A stretch of DNA of 64,000 nt from Neorhizobium petrolearium (GCF_017873175.1 NZ_JAGGJW010000007.1:1-64000); one strand, 5' to 3'. Positions 34,717 to 44,879 are shown, counted from the first letter of the stretch. Translations and numbers: made by a program. Notes: generated by a model not told the origin, from the sequence alone.

Positions 34717-35925
34717 TCAGGCAACGAATTGTGGATTGTCCGGCAGGTTGGGCGGATTGTAGCCGCCCGCGTTCATGCGCGCCCTGACCGTTTCGTGGAT
34801 CATCGCTCCCTCCGGCACCAGGCGCCGGTCGCCGAGCGGTATGTAGAACCTGCCCCGATGCCCGCGTTTGCGCCAGGAGGTCTCGGGTACGCTGCGCGGG
34901 GCATATTCGAGGATTTTCCAGCCGATCGTCATGGAATCATGGAGGGATGCCAGCGGTTCGAGAGGAACGTATTTGTTGTCGTTCCTGCCGAGCACGATGT
35001 TGTTGATCGTGCGCGTGACGTAGACGAGCCCTGCCGGTTCCGTCTCGCGGATCATCCAGTCGAGCGGTATCTTGATCTGGCCGCTTTCCTCTTCCGCGTA
35101 TCCGCCGCCCACATCGCCATGGACGCCCGCGAACCAGACCTCCTTGAAATCCTGTGGCGCAGGGGTCTTCGGCTTGAAGGGGCTTCCCCAATACTCCTGT
35201 CCAGGCGTCCAGAGTTCGGGCTGGAACATGGTGCGCCGCTCGTCGATCGCCACCGCATGCCGGACGAATTCGACGCTGGGGTTCTTGCGGGTAAAGGGAT
35301 GCGTCTTGAACTGGGGATGCCACTTGCCGGGCTCGATGACAGAAGCCACCGTATCGAAGAGTCCAAGCAGCCTGATCGGCGGGCGGTCGTTACGGAGCAT
35401 CCGCTCGTAGAGCCGCATGCTCAGGAAAGCTGATGGCGATTCTCCCTCGCCGGCGGCATTTTCACCGCTCTCCTCCTGATCAGGGATGCCCTTGTAGGTC
35501 CTGTAGGCGTAATCGAGCAGATTGAGGTGATATCTGGTCGTCAGGCCGAAAGCATGGATGAAGCCGGCCAGCACGCGTGCCGAATAGGCGCCGCGACTGA
35601 AGCCGAAGATATAGATGCGGTCGCGGTCGGGATGGCGGCCATCGGCATCGGCAGGACCCTGGTCGTAGTTCTCGACCAAAAAACGGTAGGCTTCCTTGAC
35701 GTTCTGGTCGAGGCCCCAGCCGGTCGCAAGACCCCACACTTCGAGGGATTTCCGGTAGAATCTGGACCAGGCATTGGCCGCACCGAAGGTGCCGACACCG
35801 GGGTCGTAATAGACGATCTGCTCGGCCGACCGTTTGAGCGTGCCGAACAGCCTCAGGATATTGGTCCGATCCGCCGAAATATCATTCGACGTGCCGTCGA
35901 AGAGGATGACGATGTTTTTCGACAT
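34717..35925 (-). CDS. DUF2235 alpha/beta-hydrolase (Tle1-like phospholipase domain)
   Basis: 402 aa. DUF2235 is the catalytic domain of Tle1-type type VI secretion lipases and of stand-alone housekeeping versions. Visible: N-terminal NIVILFDGTSNDIS, nucleophile elbow YIFGFSRGAYSARVLAGFIHAFG (G-F-S-R-G, about 110), RLLGLFDTVASV with the acidic residue, and WFAGVHGDVGGGYAEEE with the likely catalytic His. No signal peptide, no C-terminal membrane segment and no T6SS genes nearby, so this is more likely an intracellular lipase/esterase than a secreted effector. Substrate unknown. Confidence 0.88.
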   Translation of the reverse strand: MSKNIVILFDGTSNDISADRTNILRLFGTLKRSAEQIVYYDPGVGTFGAANAWSRFYRKSLEVWGLATGWGLDQNVKEAYRFLVENYDQGPADADGRHPDRDRIYIFGFSRGAYSARVLAGFIHAFGLTTRYHLNLLDYAYRTYKGIPDQEESGENAAGEGESPSAFLSMRLYERMLRNDRPPIRLLGLFDTVASVIEPGKWHPQFKTHPFTRKNPSVEFVRHAVAIDERRTMFQPELWTPGQEYWGSPFKPKTPAPQDFKEVWFAGVHGDVGGGYAEEESGQIKIPLDWMIRETEPAGLVYVTRTINNIVLGRNDNKYVPLEPLASLHDSMTIGWKILEYAPRSVPETSWRKRGHRGRFYIPLGDRRLVPEGAMIHETVRARMNAGGYNPPNLPDNPQFVA

Positions 35926-36042
35926 GAACTCCCCCCGATCTTATCTCGGGCGGGAGGCTAACACCGGGTGGGGATGGGTGCAAATTTGCTGGGATGTGCC
36001 GTGAAGGCCCCCTCTGGCCTGCACGGCATGGCTCAAGATCAG

Positions 36043-36104
36043 AAATAGCTCTGCAGCGGCCGGACTTCGAGATTTCCGGCCTTCAGCGCCTTGATGGCGA
36101 GTGC
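36043..36104 (-). pseudogene. Remnant: duplicated 3' end of carB
   Basis: 62 bp that match the true carB 3' end (37479-37540) with one mismatch and encode the same last residues ([21 protein letters not shown]) followed by a TGA instead of carB's TAG. Weaker, gapped similarity continues for about 20 bp beyond 36104. It lies downstream of the murA-like gene, so that gene is bracketed by two copies of the carB end. Confidence 0.9.
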
Positions 36105-36179
36105 CTGCGGCTTCCGTCCCCGATACCGCGGTTCGCGCGCCAGCTTACACTATACGCGGCATCGGCCGTATCAAAGGGG

Positions 36180-37466
36180 CTATTGCCAGCGCACCTCGGC
36201 GCCGAGCGCGGTGAGCTTCTCGACAAAATGCGGATAGGCGCGGCGGATCGGGTCGGCATTGCGGATGGTGGAGCGGCCATCGATCTGGATGGCGGCGATG
36301 AACAACGCGAGCACCACACGGATGATGTAAGGAGCCTCGACTGTAGCCGGACGTAATTGGTTGCCGCCACAGACAATCAGGCGATGCGGATCAGACAGAT
36401 GCACCCGCGCACCGAATTTCAAAAGCTCGGAACTCCAACCGAGCGCGCCTTCGTAGACCTTGTTCCAGAACAGGATATCGCCAGTGCAGCCGACCGACAC
36501 GCCAATCGCCTGCGGCAGGAGATCGGCAGGGAAATAGGGCCAGGGCGCGGCCTCGATCTTGGGCAGCATTTCCAGCGTGTAGGGTTCGGTGATCGAGCGC
36601 GTCCAGCCACTTGCGGTGATCGCTCCATCGCCGATTTCGAAGCGGAGGCCAAGCTTTTCGAACTGGCGCAGGATCAGCGGCATATGCGCGCCCATATCCG
36701 TTTCGACGGTCAGGCGTCCGCCGGTGACTGCGCCGATGGCCAGATAGGTTGCGACCTCATGGTGATCGTCGGGAACGCGTGCGACCGTGCCGCCGAGGCG
36801 ATCGACACCATGAATTGTAAGGCGCGAGGTGCCAATACCTTCGATCCTGGCGCCCATGGCCAGCAGCATCTCGCACAGCGCCTGCACATGCGGTTCGGAG
36901 GCTGCATTGGTGAGTGTGGACGTGCCTTCCGCGAGCGCGGCAATCATCGCAAAGGTTTCCGTCGCGGTTACCGAAGCATAGTCCGGCCACAGGTCCGCTC
37001 CGACCATCACGCCCGGACGCTCGATCTCGTAGGGATGATTGGCGACGATGCGGCCGCCCAGCCTCTCGATGATGTCGAGATGCGGGTCGATCTCGCGCAC
37101 ACCCAGCGCGCAGCCCTTGGCGGTAGTGTCGAATGTCAGCCGACCGTTGCGCATCAGGACCGGACCGAGGAGTAGGACGGCGGCGCGGATGCCGACGGGC
37201 AGTTCCGCCTGGCCGTTCCTGAAGGCTCCTGCATCATGCCTGATCGTCAGACGCTGACCATCCAGATCGCGGTCGATAGTCGAGCCCATCGCCGCGAAAT
37301 ACTGCAGCAATTTGTCGATGTCGCTGATCTCGGGCACATTCTCCAGTGTCACCGCCTCATCGGTCAGCAATGAGGCACACAGCATCGGCAGGACGGCATT
37401 CTTGTTGCCGGAGGGCCGAACTGTTCCGGAGACTGGGCGCCCGCCGTCGATGATCAGGTCAGCCAT
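36180..37466 (-). CDS. UDP-N-acetylglucosamine 1-carboxyvinyltransferase (MurA) paralogue, divergent
   Basis: 428 aa. Enolpyruvyl transferase fold with SGNKNAVLP (catalytic Lys about 22), the PEP-capturing Cys in AKGCALGV (about 119), RAAVLLLGPVL, FPADLLPQ (catalytic Asp) and IRRAYPHFVEKL. All catalytic residues persist, but the segments around them differ from ordinary MurA: WPDYASVTATE and PDDHHEVATYL replace the usual motifs. It may be a second peptidoglycan MurA or an enolpyruvyl transferase of specialised metabolism. It lies 8 nt after carB, with AGGA overlapping the carB stop as ribosome site. A duplicated carB end flanks it, so it probably arrived by insertion. Confidence 0.88.
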   Translation of the reverse strand: MADLIIDGGRPVSGTVRPSGNKNAVLPMLCASLLTDEAVTLENVPEISDIDKLLQYFAAMGSTIDRDLDGQRLTIRHDAGAFRNGQAELPVGIRAAVLLLGPVLMRNGRLTFDTTAKGCALGVREIDPHLDIIERLGGRIVANHPYEIERPGVMVGADLWPDYASVTATETFAMIAALAEGTSTLTNAASEPHVQALCEMLLAMGARIEGIGTSRLTIHGVDRLGGTVARVPDDHHEVATYLAIGAVTGGRLTVETDMGAHMPLILRQFEKLGLRFEIGDGAITASGWTRSITEPYTLEMLPKIEAAPWPYFPADLLPQAIGVSVGCTGDILFWNKVYEGALGWSSELLKFGARVHLSDPHRLIVCGGNQLRPATVEAPYIIRVVLALFIAAIQIDGRSTIRNADPIRRAYPHFVEKLTALGAEVRWQ

Positions 37467-37474
37467 CGGTTTTC

Positions 37475-40400
37475 CTAAAAATAGCTCTGCAACGGCCGGA
37501 CTTCGAGATTTCCGGCCTTCAGCGCCTTGATGGCGAGTGCTGCCGCTTCGGCGCCGGCCATGGTGGTGTAGTAGGGCACCTTCTGCATCAGCGTCGCGCG
37601 GCGCAACGACTTCGAATCCGAGATCGCCTTATTGCCGTCGGTCGTGTTGATGACGAGCTGGACCTGGCGGTTGCGGATCGCATCCTCGATATGCGGACGG
37701 CCTTCGAGCACCTTGTTGATCTTGGTGGCGGTGATGCCGTGTTCGCCAAGGAAGCGGGCGGTGCCGCCGGTTGCGAGCACCTTGAAGCCGATCTCGGTCA
37801 GAATGCGTATCGCCGGAAGCACACGCGCCTTGTCCTCGTCGCGGACGGAGACGAAGACGGTCCCGTCGCGCGGCAGTTCGACATTGGCACCGAGCTGGCT
37901 CTTGGCGAAGGCGAGCGCGAAATCCGTGTCGAGGCCGATGACTTCGCCGGTCGACCGCATTTCCGGGCCGAGCAGCGTGTCGACGCCCGGGAAGCGGGCG
38001 AACGGGAAGACGGCTTCCTTGACCGCGATATGCTTCAGCGCCCGCGGATCGGGCTTTTTGCCATAGGCGGCGAAGGTCGCGTCGAGCTTTTCGCCGGCCA
38101 TGACGCGGGCGGCGATCTTGGCGATCGGTGCGCCGATGGTCTTGGCGACGAAGGGCACGGTGCGCGAGGCGCGCGGGTTGACTTCGAGCACGTAGATCGT
38201 GCCGTCCTTGATGGCGAACTGGACGTTCATCAGGCCGCCGACATTGAGCGCCTTCGCCATTGCCTTGGCCTGGCGTTCCAGTTCGTCAAGCGTCTCCTTC
38301 GAGAGCGAACGGGGCGGCAGCGAGCAGGCGCTATCGCCTGAATGGATGCCGGCCTCCTCGATATGCTCCATGATGCCGGCGACATAGACGTCCGTGCCGT
38401 CGGAAAGGCAGTCGACGTCCACTTCGATCGCATTGGTCAGGTAGCTGTCGAAGAGCAGCGGGTTCTTGCCGAGCAGAGTATTGATCTGGCCGGTCTTGTC
38501 GTTCGGGTAGCGCTGCTTGATGTCTTCCGGCACGAGGCCCGGGACGGTGTCGAGCAGGTAGGTCTGCAGCATCGATTCCGAATGGATGATCTGCATGGCG
38601 CGACCGCCGAGCACGTAGGAGGGGCGCACCACCAGCGGGAAGCCGATCTCAGCGGCGACGAGGCGTGCCTGTTCGACCGAATAGGCGATGCCGTTCCTCG
38701 GTTGGTTGAGGTCGAGCTTCATCAGCAGTTTCTGGAAGCGGTCGCGGTCTTCGGCCAGGTCAATCATGTCCGGCGCTGTGCCCAGGATCGGGATGCCGTT
38801 CTTTTCGAGCGCCTCGGCGAGCTTCAGCGGCGTCTGGCCGCCGAACTGGACGATGACGCCGACCACTTCGCCCTTTTCCTGCTCGGCGCGCAGGATCTCG
38901 ATCACGTCCTCTGCCGTCAGCGGTTCGAAATAGAGGCGGTCGGACGTGTCGTAATCGGTCGAGACCGTTTCCGGGTTGCAGTTGATCATGATCGCTTCAT
39001 AACCCGCATCCTTCAGCGCGAAGGCGGCATGGCAGCAGCAATAATCGAACTCGATGCCCTGGCCGATACGGTTCGGGCCGCCGCCGAGGATCACGACCTT
39101 CTTCCGAGCGGAGACTTCTGCTTCCGACCGAAGCGCGCCGACGAAGGGTGTCTCGTAGGTCGAGTACATGTAGGCGGTCGGCGAGGCGAACTCGGCGGCG
39201 CAGGTGTCGATGCGCTTAAAGACCGGGCGGACGCCGAGGCTGTTGCGCAGTTCGGCGACTTCCTTCGGGCGCTTGGCCGTGAGGCTCGCGAGGCGGGCGT
39301 CGGAGAAACCCATGGCCTTCAGCATACGCAGGTTTTCAGCGTCGGTCGGCAGGCCGTGCTCGCGGATGCGGGCCTCCATGTCGATGATCGCCTTGAACTG
39401 GGCGATGAACCACGGGTCGATCCTGCAGGCCTCATGAACTTCCGCCTCGGACATGCCCATGCGCAGCGCCTGGGCGACCATGCGCAGTCGGTCAGGCGTC
39501 GGGGTGCCGATCGCGGCACGAATGGCGTTGTGGCGGTCTTCGCCCTCTTCGAGGCCGGGGATTTCGATCTCATCGAGACCGGTGAGGCCGGTTTCGAGGC
39601 CGCGCAAGGCCTTCTGCAGCGATTCCGCAAAGGTCCGGCCGATCGCCATGACCTCGCCGACCGATTTCATCGCGGTCGTCAGGGTAGGCTCGGCGCCCGG
39701 GAATTTCTCGAAGGCGAAGCGCGGGATCTTCGTCACGACATAGTCGATCGACGGTTCGAATGAGGCGGGCGTCGCGCCGCCGGTGATGTCGTTTTCGAGC
39801 TCGTCCAGCGTATAGCCGACGGCGAGCTTCGCCGCGACCTTGGCGATCGGGAAGCCGGTCGCCTTCGAGGCCAGCGCCGAGGAGCGCGAGACGCGCGGGT
39901 TCATCTCGATGACGACGAGGCGGCCGTCCTTCGGGTTGACGGCGAACTGGACGTTCGAGCCGCCGGTCTCGACGCCGATCTCGCGCAGCACCGCGATCGA
40001 GGCGTTGCGCATGATCTGGTATTCCTTGTCGGTCAGCGTCAGTGCCGGCGCAACCGTGATCGAATCGCCCGTGTGGACGCCCATCGGATCGATGTTCTCG
40101 ATCGAGCAGATGATGATGCAGTTGTCCGCCTTGTCGCGGATCACTTCCATCTCATACTCTTTCCAGCCGAGCACGGATTCCTCGATCAGCACTTCGGTGG
40201 TCGGCGAGGCGTCGAGGCCGCCCGAGACGATCTCGAAGAATTCCGAGCGGTTGTAGGCGATGCCACCGCCCGTGCCGCCGAGCGTGAAGGAGGGCCGGAT
40301 GATCGCCGGAAGGCCGACATGATCGAGCGCTTGGGCGGCGATCGCCATGGCATGGCTCATATAGCGCTGCTTGCGGTCGCTCTCGCCGAGGTTCCACTGG

Positions 40401-40960
40401 TTTTCCAGCGCGTCGAGCGCCTTGTCGAGATCGGCGCCGGAAAGGCTGTCGCGCAGCTTGGCGCGCTCGGCCTCATGGGTCTTGCGGTCGGCATCCTTGA
40501 TGTCGGTGGCATTGGCCAACATCGATTTCGGTGTTTCCAGCCCGATCTTGGCCATCGCTTCGCGGAAGAGGGCGCGGTCCTCGGCCTTGTCGATCGCGGC
40601 GGGCTTGGCGCCGATCATCTCGACATTGTAGCGGTCGAGCACGCCCATGCGCTTCAGGGAGAGAGCCGTGTTCAGCGCCGTCTGGCCGCCCATGGTCGGC
40701 AGCAGCGCGTCGGGGCGTTCCTTGGCGATGATCTTGGCGACGACTTCCGGGGTGATCGGCTCGACATAGGTCGCGTCGGCAAGGCCGGGATCAGTCATGA
40801 TCGTCGCCGGGTTGGAATTGACCAGGATGACCCGGTAGCCTTCCTCTCGCAGCGCCTTGCAGGCCTGGGTGCCGGAATAGTCGAACTCGCATGCCTGGCC
40901 GATGACGATCGGGCCCGCGCCGATGATGAGGATCGATTTGATATCTTGGCGCTTGGGCAT
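37475..40960 (-). CDS. carB: Carbamoyl-phosphate synthase large subunit
   Basis: 1161 aa. Makes carbamoyl phosphate from glutamine-derived ammonia, bicarbonate and 2 ATP for arginine and pyrimidine synthesis. Two homologous halves, each with an ATP-grasp domain: [30 protein letters not shown] at the start of the first, [26 protein letters not shown] at the start of the second, and a C-terminal MGS-like allosteric domain (from about 1020; [20 protein letters not shown]). Start ATG 40960 follows GGAAAG; upstream codons lack conservation. carA is about 10 kb away. The last 62 bp are duplicated beyond the murA-like gene. Confidence 0.97.
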   Translation of the reverse strand: MPKRQDIKSILIIGAGPIVIGQACEFDYSGTQACKALREEGYRVILVNSNPATIMTDPGLADATYVEPITPEVVAKIIAKERPDALLPTMGGQTALNTALSLKRMGVLDRYNVEMIGAKPAAIDKAEDRALFREAMAKIGLETPKSMLANATDIKDADRKTHEAERAKLRDSLSGADLDKALDALENQWNLGESDRKQRYMSHAMAIAAQALDHVGLPAIIRPSFTLGGTGGGIAYNRSEFFEIVSGGLDASPTTEVLIEESVLGWKEYEMEVIRDKADNCIIICSIENIDPMGVHTGDSITVAPALTLTDKEYQIMRNASIAVLREIGVETGGSNVQFAVNPKDGRLVVIEMNPRVSRSSALASKATGFPIAKVAAKLAVGYTLDELENDITGGATPASFEPSIDYVVTKIPRFAFEKFPGAEPTLTTAMKSVGEVMAIGRTFAESLQKALRGLETGLTGLDEIEIPGLEEGEDRHNAIRAAIGTPTPDRLRMVAQALRMGMSEAEVHEACRIDPWFIAQFKAIIDMEARIREHGLPTDAENLRMLKAMGFSDARLASLTAKRPKEVAELRNSLGVRPVFKRIDTCAAEFASPTAYMYSTYETPFVGALRSEAEVSARKKVVILGGGPNRIGQGIEFDYCCCHAAFALKDAGYEAIMINCNPETVSTDYDTSDRLYFEPLTAEDVIEILRAEQEKGEVVGVIVQFGGQTPLKLAEALEKNGIPILGTAPDMIDLAEDRDRFQKLLMKLDLNQPRNGIAYSVEQARLVAAEIGFPLVVRPSYVLGGRAMQIIHSESMLQTYLLDTVPGLVPEDIKQRYPNDKTGQINTLLGKNPLLFDSYLTNAIEVDVDCLSDGTDVYVAGIMEHIEEAGIHSGDSACSLPPRSLSKETLDELERQAKAMAKALNVGGLMNVQFAIKDGTIYVLEVNPRASRTVPFVAKTIGAPIAKIAARVMAGEKLDATFAAYGKKPDPRALKHIAVKEAVFPFARFPGVDTLLGPEMRSTGEVIGLDTDFALAFAKSQLGANVELPRDGTVFVSVRDEDKARVLPAIRILTEIGFKVLATGGTARFLGEHGITATKINKVLEGRPHIEDAIRNRQVQLVINTTDGNKAISDSKSLRRATLMQKVPYYTTMAGAEAAALAIKALKAGNLEVRPLQSYF

Positions 40961-41114
40961 AGAAGTCTTTCCGCTTTTTTCCTGCGCGAAAAACCGGCCA
41001 GGGCGAAGATTTGCCGGCCGGGTGCGCAACTTAAGGTCTTTTCAGGCTAGAAGCGGCTTATAGGCAAATGTTTTTCCGAACGGAACCCCATAAATCGCCA
41101 AATCGACAGAATCC

Positions 41115-41924
41115 TTAAAGGTCTCCGAAACGCGCCTTCGCCGCATCCATGTTGGGCCGGCTGATGGGGACTTCCGCGCCGCCCTTCATGACAACGAACA
41201 GTTTGCCGCCATCGCGCCTCAGTTTCTCGACATGCTGATCCGCCACCCAATGCGACCGGTGAACCTGGAGCCCGGGCGTAGTGCCGAGCTCTCTCAAGGC
41301 ATCCGCAAAGCGCAGCAGGATCAGCTCCTGGCCGCGCGTCGTGACCACTTCCGTATAATGGTCCTGAACCGAGAGCCGAACGAGCGGGCCGCGGTTTTGT
41401 GGTTTGAGGCGGCTGAGGATTTCCGGGTCCGCCAATCGTATCGACGACCCCGGTGCGGGCGTTGCCGGCTGCGGTGTCGAAACCTCGGCGATCTGCCGGT
41501 GCATGGCGGTATAAGTGAGCAGGCAGAAGAGGGCGCAAAGCGGCAGGGCCACCAGCGCCCGCTGCAGGCCGTTGTTCATCTCGTTCCATGCGCCGGAAAA
41601 GGCGAAGTCGATCACGCCGAGCGCAAAGCCGATCGGCAGGGCAGCGAACAGTGAACCGATCATCATCCGCGCCAGCGTATGGCGAAGGCGATTGCGCAAC
41701 AGCACTTCGGCGATGACGGAAAAACAGACGGCGATCGTCCAGGTGACCGCATGCACGATCAGCCAGTAACCGAGCCGGACGCCGAACATCATTCGTTCCG
41801 AAGTGCCGTAGGGACCGCTGACCGCGAAGATGAGAACGATAAGCGCGAAGGTCGCCCAGAAGCGCCGGGAGAGGATGAAGAGCTGCAATTCACGAAGCGT
41901 GGAGCTGAAAAACGGGTGAATCAC
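41115..41924 (-). CDS. Membrane-anchored LytTR-family transcriptional regulator
   Basis: 269 aa. Four membrane helices in the first 140 residues (about 20-36, 52-75, 87-105, 118-136), a linker, and a C-terminal LytTR DNA-binding domain (about 165-265): VRLSVQDHYTEVVTTRGQELILLRFADALRELG and GLQVHRSHWVADQHV are family motifs (the HRSHWV strand contacts DNA). Such proteins combine signal-sensing membrane and DNA-binding parts without a receiver domain. The target may include its divergent neighbour (DUF2306 gene, 104 bp apart). Confidence 0.9.
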   Translation of the reverse strand: MIHPFFSSTLRELQLFILSRRFWATFALIVLIFAVSGPYGTSERMMFGVRLGYWLIVHAVTWTIAVCFSVIAEVLLRNRLRHTLARMMIGSLFAALPIGFALGVIDFAFSGAWNEMNNGLQRALVALPLCALFCLLTYTAMHRQIAEVSTPQPATPAPGSSIRLADPEILSRLKPQNRGPLVRLSVQDHYTEVVTTRGQELILLRFADALRELGTTPGLQVHRSHWVADQHVEKLRRDGGKLFVVMKGGAEVPISRPNMDAAKARFGDL

Positions 41925-42028
41925 GAAGTTTATCCGCCGTCTGCGCCATTCCGGTTGAGGGTGGAGGAAGTTGTGGCGGAAACAGGCGCCAAGTTCAATC
42001 GCTCGACGAATTCCATGAGGCGTTCTTC

Positions 42029-42511
42029 ATGAATCTCCATCCGCTTCTCGATTCCCCGCTTGCCGTGCAGATCCATGTGGCAGCCGTCCTGCCGGCCGCC
42101 GTGCTCGGTGCCTATATCCTCGTGAACCGAAAGGGCACGCCCGCACACCGGCTGCTCGGCAAGATCTGGATGGCGCTGATGGTCATCACCTCTTTCTCCA
42201 GCTTCTTCATCCACGAGATCAATTTGTTCTATGGCTTCGGTCCGATCCATCTGCTCTCGATCTTCGTGCTTGTCGGTGTCTGGCGGGCGATCAGCGCCGC
42301 ACGGGTCCACAATATCCGGGCGCATAAGGCGTCGGTAATCGGCATGTATATCGGCGGCATCGTGGCCGCCGGCCTGTTCACGCTCATTCCCGGGCGAATC
42401 ATGAACGCCGTCGTCTTTTCCGGCGGACCCGACTGGGGCCTGCTGCTTGCCATTGCCGCGATCGCGGGGCTGCTGTTTTTGCAGCGCAAGCTTGCAGCGC
42501 GCGAGACTTGA
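42029..42511 (+). CDS. DUF2306 integral membrane protein
   Basis: 160 aa with four membrane helices (about 15-34, 46-66, 77-95, 105-128, and a short fifth at the end). DUF2306 motifs: LAVQIHVAAVLPAAVLGAYIL, KGTPAHRLLGKIWMALMVITSFSSFFIHEI (conserved His residues suggest haem or metal binding) and HKASVIGMYIGGIVAAGLFTL. Function unknown. Divergent from the LytTR regulator, which may control it, as this pairing recurs. Confidence 0.88.
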   Translation: MNLHPLLDSPLAVQIHVAAVLPAAVLGAYILVNRKGTPAHRLLGKIWMALMVITSFSSFFIHEINLFYGFGPIHLLSIFVLVGVWRAISAARVHNIRAHKASVIGMYIGGIVAAGLFTLIPGRIMNAVVFSGGPDWGLLLAIAAIAGLLFLQRKLAARET

Positions 42512-42654
42512 TTTCCGTCAGAAAAATTTCCGAACCGTACCGATAGCAGCCTTGCTGACATGGACAGGCTGGGCTTACCGGATTAGTGCTGCAGGAAAGA
42601 GAACTGTAGCAACGGCCATCCGAGACGACGACCGCTTGCGCGGAGGAAACGACG

Positions 42655-43881
42655 ATGGCCGATGCAACCTCAGAACCCGTCTCCAGCCCCACGATGGCAG
42701 CCGCCGCGGCTGAAGTGACGGTGTTGCCGATCATCCTGGCAGTCAGCTTCTGCCACATGATCAACGACATCATGCAGTCGATGATCTCATCGATCTACCC
42801 GATGCTGAAGACGGATTACGCGCTGGATTTCTGGCAGATCGGCATCCTGACGCTGGCGTTCCAGTGCACGGCCTCGCTCCTCCAGCCGGTGATCGGCATC
42901 GTTACCGACAAGAAGCCTTTTCCGTATTCGCTGCCGGTTGGCATGGGCTCGACGTTCATCGGCCTTTTCATGCTGGCGAGCGCGCATTCCTATGCCGTAC
43001 TGGTCGTAGCCGCCTCGCTGATTGGCATCGGCTCCGCCGTCTTCCATCCGGAATCATCGCGGGTCGCGCGGCTTGCCTCGGGAGGCCGTTATGGTTTCGC
43101 GCAGTCGGTCTTCCAGGTCGGCGGCAATTTCGGCCAGTCGATCGGCCCTCTGCTCGCCGCCTTCATCATCGTGCCGAACGGGCAGGGGAGTGTCGCCTGG
43201 TTCTCGATCGGCGCCATGCTCGGCATCATCATCCTCACCGGAGTGGCGCGCTGGTACAAGGCGCATATGATCGCCAACAAAGGGCGCAAGCGGGTGCTGA
43301 ACGTCCACAACCTGTCAAGGCGGACGGTCGCCATTGCGCTCGCGGTGCTGGCGCTTCTGACTTTCTCCAAGAATGCCTACATGGCGTCGATCGGCAGCTA
43401 CTACACTTTCTTCGTCATCGAGCGTTTCGGCGTGACGGTTCAGCAGTCGCAGATCATGCTGTTCATCTTCCTCGGCGCCGTGGCGCTCGGCACAGTCATC
43501 GGCGGACCGATCGGCGACCGGTTCGGTTCGAAGGTGGTGATCTGGTTCTCCATTCTCGGCGTGCTGCCCTTCACGCTCGCCATGCCTTTCGCCAATCTGC
43601 CGGTGACGATTGCGCTATCGGCCATCATCGGCTTCATCATGGCATCGTCCTTCCCGGCGATCGTCGTCATGGCACAGGAACTGGTGCCGGGCCGGGTCGG
43701 TATGATCGCCGGTATCTTCTTCGGGATAGCCTTCGGGATCGGAGGCATTGCCGCTGCGGTGCTCGGCATCTTTGCCGACCATTACGGCATCACATTCGTC
43801 TACACGGTCTGCGCTTTCCTTCCGGCGCTCGGATTGCTCACCATCTTCCTGCCGGGCAAAAAGGCCCTCCGGGTCGCCTGA
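42655..43881 (+). CDS. MFS transporter of the Fsr (fosmidomycin-resistance) type
   Basis: 408 aa, twelve membrane helices. Fsr-type hallmarks: CHMINDIMQSMISSIYPMLK after the first helix, GIGSAVFHPESSRVARLASGGRYGFAQSVFQVGGNFGQSIGPL, and in the second half GGPIGDRFGSKVVIWFS (MFS motif A). Export of drugs or small hydrophobic compounds is likely; the natural substrate is unknown. Good GGAGGAAA site before ATG 42655. Confidence 0.9.
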   Translation: MADATSEPVSSPTMAAAAAEVTVLPIILAVSFCHMINDIMQSMISSIYPMLKTDYALDFWQIGILTLAFQCTASLLQPVIGIVTDKKPFPYSLPVGMGSTFIGLFMLASAHSYAVLVVAASLIGIGSAVFHPESSRVARLASGGRYGFAQSVFQVGGNFGQSIGPLLAAFIIVPNGQGSVAWFSIGAMLGIIILTGVARWYKAHMIANKGRKRVLNVHNLSRRTVAIALAVLALLTFSKNAYMASIGSYYTFFVIERFGVTVQQSQIMLFIFLGAVALGTVIGGPIGDRFGSKVVIWFSILGVLPFTLAMPFANLPVTIALSAIIGFIMASSFPAIVVMAQELVPGRVGMIAGIFFGIAFGIGGIAAAVLGIFADHYGITFVYTVCAFLPALGLLTIFLPGKKALRVA

Positions 43882-43976
43882 GGGCGGGCCGCACAAAGAC
43901 GGGCAACCAATCTCGATTTCGCCGCGATATGCGCTATATCGCCCGATGAGCATATTCGCCAAAGGAGAACCGGGGA

Positions 43977-44879
43977 ATGGAATGGAGAGGCCGCCGTCAA
44001 TCGGATAACGTCGAGGACCGGCGTGGAGCTTCCATGGGTGGTTCCATGGGTCGGGGTGGTTTCCGCATCCCCGTGGGCGGCGGCGGACGCCGCGGCGGGG
44101 GCATCGGCATCGGTGGTATCGTCCTTATCCTGATCGTCTGCTGGATTGCCGGCATCAATCCGCTGACGCTGCTTTCGGGCGGCGATATCAACCTTGGCGG
44201 TTCCGGCTACGAGCAGCAGGCCGGCAGCCAGGCGCCCGCCAATGACGATACCACGGCCTTCATGCGCACCATTCTTGCCGAGACGGAAGACACCTGGAAC
44301 GGCATTTTCGAGGCGAACGGCCAGCGCTATCAGGAACCGACTCTGGTGCTCTTCTCTGGCCAGGTGAGTTCGGCCTGCGGCTTTGCTTCCTCCGCGACAG
44401 GTCCGTTCTATTGCCCGGGCGACCGCAAGGTCTATCTCGACACCGCTTTCTTCCAGGAGCTGGAGCAGCGCTTCAATGCGGCCGGCGACTTCGCCGAGGC
44501 CTACGTGGTCGCGCACGAGGTCGGCCATCACGTGCAGAACCTGCTTGGCATATTGCCGCGCTTCAATCAGGCCCGCCAGCGCATGAGCGAAACCGAGGCG
44601 AACCAGATGTCGGTGCGGGTTGAACTTCAAGCGGATTGCTTTGCCGGCGTGTGGGGCAAGTTCACCGAGCAGAAGGGCATTCTGGAGCGCGGCGACCTCG
44701 AGGAGGCGCTGAACGCAGCCCAGCAGATCGGTGACGACACGCTGCAGAAGCGCAGCCAGGGCTATGTCGTGCCGGAAAGCTTCAATCACGGCACGTCAGC
44801 GCAGCGCATGCGCTGGTTCAAACGCGGCTTCGACAGCGGCGACATGAAGGCCTGCGACACGTTTTCGGGCGATGTGTGA
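43977..44879 (+). CDS. Neutral zinc metallopeptidase (YpfJ, PF04228)
   Basis: 300 aa. N-terminal positively charged Arg/Gly-rich segment (about 1-40), one membrane anchor (about 43-62), then the periplasmic peptidase domain with the zinc motif VVAHEVGHHVQNLLG (H-E-x-x-H, about 180) and the downstream LQADCFAGVWGKF with the third ligand region. YpfJ-type enzymes are proposed periplasmic proteases; natural substrates are not known. Start ATG 43977 has GGAGAA upstream. Followed by a repeat-containing intergenic region. Confidence 0.92.
   Translation: MEWRGRRQSDNVEDRRGASMGGSMGRGGFRIPVGGGGRRGGGIGIGGIVLILIVCWIAGINPLTLLSGGDINLGGSGYEQQAGSQAPANDDTTAFMRTILAETEDTWNGIFEANGQRYQEPTLVLFSGQVSSACGFASSATGPFYCPGDRKVYLDTAFFQELEQRFNAAGDFAEAYVVAHEVGHHVQNLLGILPRFNQARQRMSETEANQMSVRVELQADCFAGVWGKFTEQKGILERGDLEEALNAAQQIGDDTLQKRSQGYVVPESFNHGTSAQRMRWFKRGFDSGDMKACDTFSGDV

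Noticed and set aside
34717..35925. DUF2235 protein as a type VI effector
   Set aside because: No vgrG, hcp, PAAR or immunity gene anywhere in the window and no effector-type tail; the domain alone does not prove secretion.
38342..39763. Open frame of 473 codons antisense to carB
   Set aside because: Shadow of the high-GC carB coding sequence; no ribosome site, no recognisable domain and residue composition (Arg/Gly/His/Asp rich) typical of antisense frames.
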